The translations under genes were made by a program, and so were the position numbers. The notes under the pieces were generated by a model. That model searched no databases and was not told where the DNA came from. It worked only from the letters and a program-made list of their open reading frames with translations. DNA of 22,378 bases. It comes from an uncultured Clostridia bacterium (lineage in GTDB: Bacteria > Bacillota > Clostridia > TANB77 > CAG-508). The stretch covers positions 1 through 22,378 of the forward strand of contig CAPYID010000032.1 of the NCBI GenBank assembly GCA_948739805.1, in the 5' to 3' direction. Shown here piece by piece: positions 10,401-18,053 of the stretch (its first letter is position 1; each line of letters opens with the position of its first letter).

Positions 10401-10724
10401 ATGGAAAAAGAAGAAATCATTGTTAATAATGAAACACCAAAAGAAGAAGTTATTAGCAAAGAAGAAGATAAAGTAAGTGTTCCATTAAAGGACTTAGTAA
10501 ATCAAGAAAAAGAAAAACTTTATTTAGCAAAAGAGCTTGCTAAACAACAAAACTTTAATGAAGAACTTACAAAGAAATTTGAAGAATTACAAAACCAATT
10601 TAAAGAATTAAAAGAAAGTAAAATTAATTATGTGGAAACAAAAGAAGAAACCACATCAAATAATAACAACCAAACAACAGGGACATGAGAAGACTTTGTT
10701 AAAAAAGTAAAATATAGAAATTAA
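10401..10724 (+). CDS. Probable capsid scaffolding protein
   Basis: 107 aa with an AAGGAG ribosome site. Composition is almost entirely Glu, Lys, Gln and Asn. It has an acidic N-terminus, a long coiled-coil helix (about 33-78), an Asn/Thr linker and a short basic C-terminal helix (WEDFVKKVKYRN) that follows a UGA Trp codon. This build, placed 14 bases before the capsid gene, is typical of phage scaffolding proteins, whose basic C-terminus binds the coat subunit during prohead assembly. The assignment rests on composition and position, not on a family match. Confidence 0.65.
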
Positions 10725-10738
10725 TATAAGGAGAATAA

Positions 10739-12118
10739 ATGAACCCACAATCAACAAATGTATCTTTTGAAGTGTTTAAGTCAATTACAGATAGTAAAGG
10801 ACAATTTACTACATGAACTGACATCATTAACAAAGCAAGAGAAGTATTACCAATCAACAATGAAATCTTAGGAGCACCATTTAAATCAATGGAAGAAGTT
10901 ATTGGAGATAACATTGTTTTCTCAAACGTAACAACAAAATTTGTAGAATACTTTAGAGATGACTTAGATAACAATAACAAACTAGAATTAGATAAAATGG
11001 TTATGTTCTTATACAATGATTTCATGACTGCTTATGACTATAATTGAATTGATGAAAAATCAACTTATGAATGAAGTTCAATTATAGCAGACCAAGTATC
11101 TCAAATGTTTGCTACAAAACAAGATATCTCAAATGCTCTAGCAGTAGATGAAATCCAAAAAATAGCATTAGCATTAGGAAACTTTACTATTATTCCAAAC
11201 GCTGATAAATTAATGAAAAAAGCAGATGGAACAATCGACTATTCAACTGCTAAAACAATTGGTTTATTACAACAAAGAATAATAAATAAATATAGAACAA
11301 AAAGAACTAAATATGCTAAAGGGATAGATCCAAAAGAATTTGCTTGAGTAAATAGTTATGATTTCTCATTAAACTTATTAGCATCATTAACAGCAGGGTT
11401 TAGTGCTTCAAATGACGCTTATAGAGATACACAAGCAAAAAACACTCAACAACAATTCTTAGGTAAAACATATACAGAAAGTGTTTATTTAGGAGTAGAT
11501 ATTCCTATGAGTGAATTTACAACATCAACAACATCAAGTGGAACAACCACAACAACAAAACATAATGCTGGAATTCACAACGGAAACTTAGTAAAACCAT
11601 TTGAATTAGGAAAACTATTCTCTCTATTTTGATTACCACGTTCATTAGCGTACTATGGACATAACTTTAAAGTTAGTGATAGATTTAAAACAAACTCAAG
11701 AAGTCAAAGTGTAATTACATTTTCTTGAAGAAGTCAAGTAGCAATTATTCCTATCTTTGCTGACTTTAACCACATTTTCTTAACAGAGATGCCTACATTT
11801 AGTTCATATACAAAAAGAGACGGAAGTGTAGAACCATCATATAAATTATCAATCTATGATGGTTCAAATGCTAATGCTTCAGGAGCAAAAGGTTATAAAG
11901 AATTTGTTTTAAAAGTAAGGGAAGAGCAACCAATGTTATATAACACTTTAATTGATGCTAATGGTTTAACAAGTGCTAATATCACCGATGATAATTCATT
12001 AACATCATACATTACAAAAAATACTATTAATGTAATGGATGCTAACTCAACACCTATTGCTTTATCTAATGATTTCAACACTAAATCAAAAAAAGGTATC
12101 TTCAATAAATCAAAATAA
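10739..12118 (+). CDS. Probable major capsid protein
   Basis: 459 aa, preceded by AAGGAG and directly following the scaffold-like gene. A mixed alpha/beta composition, no membrane segments and the location between a scaffold-like gene and a strong terminator point to the main coat protein. The N-terminal third is helical (FEVFKSITDSKGQFTTWTDI); the middle contains Thr/Ser-rich loops (about residues 260-280). I cannot confirm an HK97 fold by eye. A terminator 20 bases after the stop would isolate a highly expressed head transcript. Confidence 0.7.
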
Positions 12119-12137
12119 AATATATTAAAATATTTAT

Positions 12138-12172
12138 GGAACTACAAACCTACCTCGTAGTTCCTTTTTTTT
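12138..12172 (+). terminator. Intrinsic terminator after the capsid gene
   Basis: Perfect 8-bp stem GGAACTAC (12138-12145) / GTAGTTCC (12157-12164), 11-base loop, followed by eight T (12165-12172). It would end the head/tail transcript just after the capsid gene. Confidence 0.9.
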
Positions 12173-12189
12173 ATTAAAATATAAATAAT

Positions 12190-13398
12190 ATGATATGAGA
12201 AGCATTAATTCATGTAGGACAACAATTACTTATTCAACAAGCAAAAAGATTAATTATTCCAACAACAATCAACAATGTAAAGAGTTTAGCATCAAGTGTT
12301 AAATCATTATCAAAACAAAAAGGAAAATACCTTATCAATAAAGGAATAAGTGCAACTACTAATTTAGTACCATCACCATTAAGAAGTTCCTTAAACTACA
12401 CTTTAAAGAGCAATATCAAGGGAATAGAATGAGATGCTAGTAAAGCAATGAATTTAATGAAATCTGATATCAAAAAATCTTTATATAACCAATTAGTTCC
12501 AAGCAATATTAAATTCATGATTTCCATTTATCGTAAAGCGGACAATTGAATAGATAAAACCATTAGACAAATGGAAAGACAACAAAGAAAAGACATTAAA
12601 GATAGAATAAAAGCATTAAACCAAATGAGAATGGAAACAAAGAAAAGAATGAGAGAACTACATCAAGAAATAATAAGGATGTATAAAGAAGAAATAAGAT
12701 TAAAACAAGCAACAATAAGGTTTAATAGATGATTACATCAACAAATATTAAGAGACATGAGAGAAAGAGAAAAACTCTTTAAACAAACATTTAGACAAGC
12801 ACAAAAAAGAGTAAGAGAATATAGAAGAAACATTACATTATATGAAAAGAATTTATTAAATCTAACATATCAAGAAAACAATAATTTACATTACAAAGAT
12901 TTCTTTGACTTTTTAGATACATTAAGTGATGATGAAAGAAAAAGAGTGGTAGATCTAATTCATGACCATACGGGAGTATTAATAGCATTTAATAGTTCAT
13001 GGATAAAATCAGCAACATGAACACCTTTAACTACTACAAGAGACTATAGTAAGCAAGTAGAGTATTTATTAGATGGAGCAACAAAAACAACAAAGAATAG
13101 AATATATAGTAATAGTGCTAGTGGTATCTTACAAATCATTATTAAAAAGAAATTTAAATCAAAGAACAACCCCAAAAGACTTTATGCATGATATAACGTT
13201 TCATACGGACAATGAAAGAAAATCATAGCAATAAAAAATGGAACCAACTTTTGAAGTTCATTTTATAGAACAGCAAGAATAAATAGAAGATATATCACCA
13301 ATGATAGTAAATACTACAAATATGATAGAAGTTTACAATATAAAACAAGTAAAAGATATAAAAGAAACCCTAGACAAGAAGATTACACAGCATATTAA
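12190..13398 (+). CDS. Basic coiled-coil protein, possible internal virion protein
   Basis: 402 aa, MIWEALIHVGQQ..., open through eight or more UGA codons. The middle (about 120-230) is a very long Arg/Lys/Glu/Gln helix or coiled coil. The C-terminal 110 residues are strongly basic and aromatic, around YAWYNVSYGQWKK; this region vaguely recalls KTSC-type domains (a YxW/YxxV strand followed by a helix and a basic end), a weak match. It may be an internal or DNA-ejection protein of the virion; that is inference from charge and position. It has no ribosome site: a T/A-rich TATAAATAAT directly precedes ATG, and the capsid terminator lies just upstream, so it may have its own leaderless transcript. 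Confidence 0.7.
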
Positions 13399-13492
13399 GC
13401 ATTTTAAGCATCATTTAAGACACTTCTTTAACCAAACCATATAAATAATATCTTTAATAAAATATATGTCTTAAAATGGATGTTTTAAGATG
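13399..13492. repeat. Imperfect inverted repeat after the virion genes
   Basis: The left arm 13399-13422 (with TTTTAAGC and TTTAAGACA) and right arm 13467-13492 (TGTCTTAAA, TGTTTTAAG) are imperfectly complementary over about 24 bases, with a 44-base spacer. It starts at the base after the stop codon. It may be an end-of-transcript structure or a regulator-binding site; there is no T-run directly after the second arm. Confidence 0.45.
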
Positions 13493-13785
13493 TATATAAA
13501 TATATAGGGTTTTTCTTTTCTTTTTGTATATATATTTATATATATATTTTTCTTTTCTTTTTAAAATAGTTGTAATAATAATTATTAATAAATTATTAAA
13601 TATAAATAAATAATAGTTGTATTAATAATTATTATGTATTATTAATATATAAATAGTTGTTAATATATGTATATATATAGTTAATATTAGTAGTATATAT
13701 ATGTACATATAGTGTTATTATTAAATATATGTTATATATAGTGTTATTATAAAGAAAAGAATATATAAGAAAAGAAAGAATAAAG
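13493..13785. repeat. Non-coding repeat cluster before the 147-aa gene
   Basis: No supported gene here. Contents: an exact 16-base pyrimidine repeat (TTTTTCTTTTCTTTTT) at 13510-13525 and 13547-13562; three TAGTTGT units (13567-13573, 13614-13620, 13654-13660), the first two inside longer imperfect repeats; and an exact 15-base repeat ATATAGTGTTATTAT at 13707-13721 and 13736-13750. TAGTTGT also occurs at 264-283. These look like iterons or operators for a DNA-binding protein, perhaps the product of the next gene. Confidence 0.5.
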
Positions 13786-14229
13786 ATGAAAAATAAAGAA
13801 GAATTAAAGTTAAATGAAAAGTTAGATCTAATACTTACTAACTTAAAAAGTGATAGTGTAAATGAAAATGTTAATAAACTAATAGAAATGTTTTTACAAA
13901 AAAGATTGTTATTAACCAAAATAGACTTATTAAAAGTATTTGGTATCAAACTAACTACATTTAATGAACTACAACAAGCAATAACTAGAAAAGAAACATC
14001 AAAAGTAGAAATACAAAAAATACAACAAATCATGAATAAGATAAATAGTTATAACCAAGTAATTAATATGGTTAATGATAAAAGTATTAAAAGTGGTGGT
14101 TATGTCTCTAAAAATGCTATGTCCTACATCTTAAAACATGATGATAATGAACAACAATTAGTAATTATTAATGTAAGTAGCAGCAATAGCAAAACAAAAA
14201 TAGATTTAAACAAATTAACAACAAACTAA
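13786..14229 (+). CDS. Possible DNA-binding regulator, 147 aa
   Basis: 147 aa, MKNKEELKLNEKLDLILTNL..., no UGA Trp codons. The N-terminal 110 residues are helical and charged. The segment 40-67 (LLLTKIDLLKVFGIKLTTFN) has the spacing of a helix-turn-helix, suggesting a transcriptional or replication regulator, but this is not a confident family match. The C-terminus (about 100-147) is beta-rich and Ser/Asn-rich. It stands alone between the virion genes and the convergent terminators, with many upstream direct repeats that could be its own operators. Its ribosome site (AAGAAAGAATAAAG) is weak. Confidence 0.65.
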   Translation: MKNKEELKLNEKLDLILTNLKSDSVNENVNKLIEMFLQKRLLLTKIDLLKVFGIKLTTFNELQQAITRKETSKVEIQKIQQIMNKINSYNQVINMVNDKSIKSGGYVSKNAMSYILKHDDNEQQLVIINVSSSNSKTKIDLNKLTTN

Positions 14230-14311
14230 AATAAGACCATGTAAATATATGGATAATGTATTTATATTAATTTATAAATAAAGTGTCTTATATTGCTTTA
14301 AAATAGCATAT

Positions 14312-14380
14312 ATGAAGGGTTTTATCTTTGGTATAGTAGTAATAACCATAACATATCTTATTATTTTCTTTGTTAAATAA
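14312..14380 (+). CDS. Possible 22-aa membrane peptide
   Basis: ATG to TAA encodes MKGFIFGIVVITITYLIIFF plus VK, a single hydrophobic span flanked by lysines. It is followed 7 bases later by a hairpin with a T-run. No ribosome site is visible. The hydrophobic design makes it more than a random frame, but AT-rich DNA often yields such peptides, so it remains tentative. Confidence 0.3.
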   Translation: MKGFIFGIVVITITYLIIFFVK

Positions 14381-14381
14381 T

Positions 14382-14413
14382 AAAAAACATACCCTGATGG
14401 ATATGCTTTTTTG
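14382..14413. terminator. Weak hairpin with A- and T-tracts, possibly bidirectional
   Basis: AAAAAACATACC (from 14382) pairs with GGATATGCTTTTTT with two bulges; the loop is about CTGAT. A-run on the left and T-run on the right would allow termination in both directions. It probably ends the transcript of the 147-aa gene. Confidence 0.45.
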
Positions 14414-14462
14414 TTTTTAGAAGATTATAATAATATACAAAGAATTAAAAAATATTAAAGAT

Positions 14463-14489
14463 TAAAAAAAAGCGGGGTATTGCTACCCC
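14463..14489 (-). terminator. Terminator of the leftward early operon
   Basis: The stem GGGGTA (14474-14479) / TACCCC (14484-14489) with a 4-base loop is followed on the minus strand by GC and a run of nine T. It lies about 210 bases beyond the last early gene (stop at 14700), in the convergent gap. Confidence 0.7.
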
Positions 14490-14699
14490 ATCTTTATTAT
14501 AAATAAATTATAAATAAAACAAATAAATTATTATGAATGCAAATTAAAAGTTTTAGATACAATCTACATAAAAAAAACATTACTGATTGAAAAAAATATT
14601 AAATTTACAAATTTAAGGAGCGATAATTTAGAAACTAATAAAACAAACTATCAAACTCAATTTTTGTTGGGGTTGGCGCTCCCCATAAAGTATTATACA
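14490..14699. other. Non-coding convergent gap with a GC-rich structured element
   Basis: No gene is supported. The notable content is GGAGCG (14617-14622), complementary to CGCTCC (14677-14682), and a competing stem GGGG (14669-14672) with CCCC (14681-14684). The GC-rich patch at 14669-14684 stands out in AT-rich surroundings. It has no T-run in either direction, so it is not a standard terminator. A small RNA, a 3'-UTR structure or a protein/replication site are possibilities. Confidence 0.4.
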
Positions 14700-14924
14700 C
14701 TATTTTAATTTTTTTTCTTTATCAACTTGTAATTCCATTGCTTGAATACTATATACTCTTTGGAATACTTGGTTGTAAAAGTTTAATAATGTATCAATAG
14801 ACATTTTTTTAGGTTTATTATTATTTTTGTCTATTTCATTACTTGATAATTCTTCTTTAATGATTTTATCTAATAGATCTAAATGATTTAATGATTGTTC
14901 TTTTATTCTTGCTAATTCTTTCAT
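14700..14924 (-). CDS. Small helical early protein, 74 aa
   Basis: Last gene of the early operon. MKELARIKEQSLNHLDLLDK..., entirely helical and charged, with no Cys and no membrane span. The ribosome site GAAGGGGGG precedes the ATG. No family is recognised; a small coiled-coil accessory protein is all that can be said. Confidence 0.65.
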   Translation of the reverse strand: MKELARIKEQSLNHLDLLDKIIKEELSSNEIDKNNNKPKKMSIDTLLNFYNQVFQRVYSIQAMELQVDKEKKLK

Positions 14925-14947
14925 ATATTATTCATCACCCCCCTTCT

Positions 14948-15082
14948 TTATTTCATTTCTTTAAAATATTTTCTTCATAAAATCATTTGTATATCATTAT
15001 TATTTTCTCATAAGTCTTCACATGATTTTCTTATTTCTTCTTTATTAGGATATTTATAGTCTTTTTCTTCTTTAATTTCCAT
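14948..15082 (-). CDS. Small early protein, 44 aa
   Basis: Two UGA Trp codons are required to reach the stop. MEIKEEKDYKYPNKEEIRKS... is charged, with a C-terminal Trp-rich helix (ILWRKYFKEMK). The AAAGGTGAATAATG start cassette is like those of neighbouring genes. It overlaps the end of the upstream gene by 11 bases. Function unknown. Confidence 0.6.
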
Positions 15083-15473
15083 TATTCACCTTTTTTAGTT
15101 TTAGATCATATATTAATTTATCTACTAAGATAATCAATTCTTCTTCTAAAACATTTTCAACAAATTCTTTTCAATTAGTTTCAACACTAAAGTCTCAGCC
15201 ACAAGAGCAACTACCAAGTTTTAATAAATAAATATCTCCATCATTAGATGTAAAAAAGAAATAAAATTTTTGTTGATAATCATAAGAATTTACATTTAAA
15301 GATAGTTCATATTCTTTTTTGCTATTATGTATTAATAACTTTTCAAATAAATTTAATGTATTGTGTTCCGTATGATATACATCTTCTTTATAAAAATCTT
15401 CATATATTGCTTTAATAAAATCTATATCTATTTCAAATAAGTCTCTAACTTTCATTATCTTTTTTTCGCTCAT
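15072..15473 (-). CDS. Early protein with a CSC motif, 133 aa
   Basis: 133 aa from ATG 15473, chosen over an upstream TTG because AAGGAG stands 7 bases before it. The N-terminal half is acidic and helical. A central beta region (YQQKFYFFFTSNDGDIYLLK) leads to GSCSCGW (Cys89, Cys91), then a helical C-terminus past two UGA codons. It overlaps the preceding gene by 29 bases. The pattern recalls SMI1/KNR4-like or immunity-type small proteins only loosely; no assignment is made. Confidence 0.6.
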
Positions 15474-15633
15474 CTTCAATCTCCTTAATTACTTTATCAA
15501 TTTCTTTTCCTATTACATCTATTTTTTTAGGGTTCATCTCCATCATTAGCATTTTTTGGAGCATCATTAGTCTTCCAGCATTCATCATATTTTTAATATC
15601 TTTTTTAAATTCTTCTTGTTCTTTTTTGTTCAT
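15445..15633 (-). CDS. Small coiled-coil protein, paralogue of the 17470 gene
   Basis: 62 aa with an AAGGAAGAG site. It aligns with the 71-aa protein at 17470-17685: NAGRLMMLQKML against NAGILLTLQKRL, then GKEIDKVIKEIEDE against GKEVDKLVKEIEEE. The N-terminus is unusually Met-rich (MMNAGRLMMLQKMLMMEM). The common core is an NAG-x-L-x3-LQK helix followed by a Glu/Lys coiled coil. Family and function are unknown; a duplication within the early operon is clear. Confidence 0.65.
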   Translation of the reverse strand: MNKKEQEEFKKDIKNMMNAGRLMMLQKMLMMEMNPKKIDVIGKEIDKVIKEIEDERKKDNES

Positions 15634-15636
15634 TTT

Positions 15637-15891
15637 TTACTCTTCCTTTTTATCTTTCTTATCTTTTATAATATTTTCATAATCTTTAAGTAATGCGTGA
15701 GCACAAGTTAAAGTAAATCATTTCATATCTTCCACATTTTCAATTGCTTCAATTTTTTCAATCATTTCTTTTTTCAATGATTTTAATAATCTTTCTTCCA
15801 TTACTTTTAATGTTGTTTCTTCACATTTACCTAATTCTTTAGTTATCATTCAACCTTTTACCATTTCAAAAAATTCTTTTTCGTCTTTCAT
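15637..15891 (-). CDS. Helical early protein, 84 aa
   Basis: MKDEKEFFEMVKGWMITKEL..., with two UGA Trp codons and an AAGGAG site 5 bases before the ATG. All-helical and charged, ending in a Lys/Glu tail; two isolated cysteines. It ends 4 bases before the next gene. No family is recognised. Confidence 0.6.
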
Positions 15892-15910
15892 TTCTCTCTC
15901 CTTCTTTAAT

Positions 15911-16171
15911 TTAAATTTTAATGTATTCACGATATGAATCGAAATATTTATCATTATCTTCTTTTAATGCTTTTAAAAATTCCATTTTTCAAATTTTTAA
16001 TTTCTTTTCTATAGATTTACATGTTTCTTTCTCAAGATCAATTTGATATTTCTTATAACAATATAATCCTTTATTATCATGTTTGATTACAAAATAAAAT
16101 TTCTTATCTCTACCCCAAAATTGATTTAAATAAATTGTTAAATCACTATCACCTTGAACTTTTTCACATAT
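15911..16171 (-). CDS. Early protein without a normal start codon, about 86 aa
   Basis: The frame from 16171 to the stop at 15911 encodes a convincing protein (DSDLTIYLNQFWGRDKKFYF..., ending FDSYREYIKI), but has no ATG, GTG or TTG after the upstream in-frame TAA. GAAAGGG stands 9 bases before an ATA codon (16171-16169), and a real ATG at 16169 is one frame off, followed by five A. Either ATA is used, or one base too many in the A-run hides a normal start. Function unknown. Confidence 0.5.
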
Positions 16172-16187
16172 TTTCTTATTCCCTTTC

Positions 16188-16607
16188 TTAAATTAAATCA
16201 TCTTCATTAAAGTCTCATGATAATGCTTTTAGATCTTCTTTATTATCAACAATTGATGATTGATTACCATAATCTTTATCAATAAATGTATTATTTGCTT
16301 GCTGGTATTTTGCTTTATATTGCTCTTTAAATTGTTGTTGTTTATTTTCTACTAATGTCTTATTAGATACTCTTATATTGTCTTTAAAGCACTCTACAAT
16401 GTCTCTAGCACTTATTTCTTGATTTGTGTTTACATCTTTAAAATGACTATCTTCTCTTAAAAATACACACACATCTAAACCAAATTCTTGTTTTATACAT
16501 AGTTTTTTGTTAATCCATAGTTTAAACATCCCTACACTAACTAATATGGATGTAGCATTTTCTCTTTCAATATTTGATCTATTTATATATCAGTTATAAC
16601 ACTTCAT
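16188..16607 (-). CDS. Possible ssDNA-binding protein (acidic C-terminal tip), 139 aa
   Basis: 139 aa from ATG 16607 (AATGGAGATAAATAATG), needing UGA at codons 6 and 131. The N-terminal 80 residues are a compact domain with beta-like segments (SILVSVGMFKLWINKKLCIK). Residues 88-125 are a Gln/Asn/Lys-rich linker and the end is WDFNEDDLI. A disordered linker plus an acidic hydrophobic tip is the layout of SSB proteins, whose tips recruit repair partners. I do not recognise a canonical OB fold, so this is tentative. The start overlaps the previous stop (TAATG), coupling it to the ribbon-helix-helix gene. Confidence 0.5.
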
Positions 16608-16753
16608 TATTTATCTCCATTCTTCATAATATAATCATTAATCATTTCATTCATTACTTGATGTAATTTAACATTTTTATTTATAGCAATCATTTTTATT
16701 TTCGCTCATTGCTCTTTTTCCATTTTAAAAGATATAGTTTTTTTATCATCCAT
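16607..16753 (-). CDS. Ribbon-helix-helix DNA-binding protein, 48 aa
   Basis: MDDKKTISFKMEKEQWAKIK then MIAINKNVKLHQVMNEMIND plus YIMKNGDK. The strand TISFKM (6-11), helix A (about 13-26), a turn and helix B (30-44) fit the Arc/MetJ/CopG ribbon-helix-helix fold. Proteins of this size act as dimers or higher oligomers on short repeated operators. It sits mid-operon with TAATG overlaps on both sides, so it is a likely autoregulator or early/late switch. The operator could be among the repeats in the two intergenic regions. Confidence 0.8.
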
Positions 16754-16905
16754 TATTTATCTCCTTTTTTTAATTCTTTTTTAATTATTGCTATTTGTTC
16801 TTTAACATAGTCAATATCTTCTTTAAATCTTAATCTAGGTAATAATTCACTTTCATAGTATTCTAAAATGTTTATTAAGTCATTAATTATCTTCTTGTTC
16901 TTCAT
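16753..16905 (-). CDS. Small helical protein, 50 aa
   Basis: MKNKKIINDLINILEYYESE..., one long charged helix pair, no UGA codons. The start lies inside the end of the RuvC-like gene (23-base overlap), and the stop overlaps the ribbon-helix-helix start (TAATG). Function unknown; possibly a partner of one of these neighbours. Confidence 0.6.
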   Translation of the reverse strand: MKNKKIINDLINILEYYESELLPRLRFKEDIDYVKEQIAIIKKELKKGDK

Positions 16906-17470
16906 CATCAATCACTTCAAAATCATCTTCTACATTGTTAAATAGTTTATTAATCCCCCATGTAGCAATACAATAAGCATCATATTCATCTTGAACCATT
17001 CTTTCCTTTTTAACTTTTTGCTCTATTTGTAAAAAGTAATCTCTTGATAGTTCTTTAATTTGTGTACTAGTTCAAAATGTTTTTTTTCTTAATAGATCCA
17101 CTTGTCATCTATTAGCACTTATTGCTCTTAATTCTTTTACTTGAAAATAATTAACTAAGATATTGCTAATCATCCCTAACATGAAACTAAACTTTCAATT
17201 AACGGACGCATGCTCTATTATTACACATGCTTCTTTTAATTCTTCTTTATATGGTTCTAATATCTTAATGAATTTAATTGTTACTTCTTCACATAAATTA
17301 ATCATATTTTCTACACTATGTGTTGTTTCAAAGTAATTACTCATGATAAATTGATATTTATTGTCTAATAGTGCTACCCCTGTTTTTCTTAGTGCTAGAT
17401 CAATACCTAAACAATATTTATATGTTTTACCTTGTTTTCATTGTAAGACCTTTTTATTGCTTATTACCAT
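16883..17470 (-). CDS. RuvC-like Holliday-junction resolvase
   Basis: 195 aa, five UGA Trp codons. The RNase H-like catalytic residues are in order: Asp24 in CLGIDLALRKTG, Glu86 in VIIEHASV, and Asp161/Asp164 in DEYDAYCIATWG. Length and spacing fit RuvC and the RuvC-like phage resolvases. It would cut four-way junctions or branched DNA before or during packaging, needing Mg2+. The acidic tail (183-195) is unusual. The start overlaps the upstream stop (TAATG at 17468-17472) behind AAAGGAAAG. Together with the annealing-protein candidate it forms a recombination module. Confidence 0.85.
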
Positions 17471-17685
17471 TATTCTTTCCTTTTTTTGCTTAATTTATCC
17501 AATTTATCTTGTTCTTCTTCAATCTCTTTAACTAATTTATCCACTTCTTTTCCTAATGCTTTTATTTCTTCTTCATCTTTAGAAAGTTGTAATCTCTTTT
17601 GAAGAGTTAACAATATCCCAGCATTTAGTGTCATTTTAACCACCCCTGCAACCGCTTCTCTCATTTCTTTATCTTTTTTCTTCAT
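17470..17685 (-). CDS. Small coiled-coil protein, paralogue of the 15445 gene
   Basis: 71 aa: an Ala/Val/Met-rich N-terminal helix (REAVAGVVKMTLNAGILLTL), then a Glu/Lys coiled coil and a basic tail. The core aligns with the 62-aa product at 15445-15633. It overlaps the upstream gene by 17 bases and the RuvC-like gene by TAATG. Unknown function. Confidence 0.65.
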   Translation of the reverse strand: MKKKDKEMREAVAGVVKMTLNAGILLTLQKRLQLSKDEEEIKALGKEVDKLVKEIEEEQDKLDKLSKKRKE

Positions 17686-17977
17686 AATTCTCTTCTTTCA
17701 TAAAAGGTTTTTTATCAATCTTATAATTTGGGGCACATTTAAGACAATAAGTCATTAAAGTATTGTAATCACTTTTAATAAATGAATAACAAGTTGGTTC
17801 ATCATATTCACCACAACTATCACATGACATCATTGTATTAATTTCTAATTCTTGTAATTTTACTTGTTTTCCAAAATGTTCTTCCAATCAATCTTTAACT
17901 TGATCATATGTATCAAAAAAATACATACGTTCATCATTTTCATAATGTGCTGTTTTAACTTTATATATTATTTTCAT
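17669..17977 (-). CDS. Zinc-ribbon-like protein, 102 aa
   Basis: Start at ATG 17977 with AAGGAAG; needs one UGA (Trp30). The N-terminal half is a small alpha/beta domain; the C-terminal half carries CDSC (Cys52/55), Cys63 and CLKC (Cys78/81), a zinc-ribbon arrangement. The reading frame stays open another 43 codons upstream of this ATG (to about 18106) with protein-like sequence (REDWVEEWIQVFPPRIPKQK), so the gene may begin further upstream. A DNA- or RNA-polymerase-associated factor is possible; no family is named. Confidence 0.6.
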
Positions 17978-18053
17978 AAACTTCCTTCTTTCTTCTTTTT
18001 GTTTTGGTATTCTTGGTGGGAAAACTTGTATCCATTCTTCCACTCAATCTTCT

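Noticed and set aside
13632..14033. Leftward 133-aa frame over the repeat region and regulator gene
   Set aside because: Mostly Ile/Asn/Tyr low-complexity from AT repeats and antisense to the 147-aa gene.
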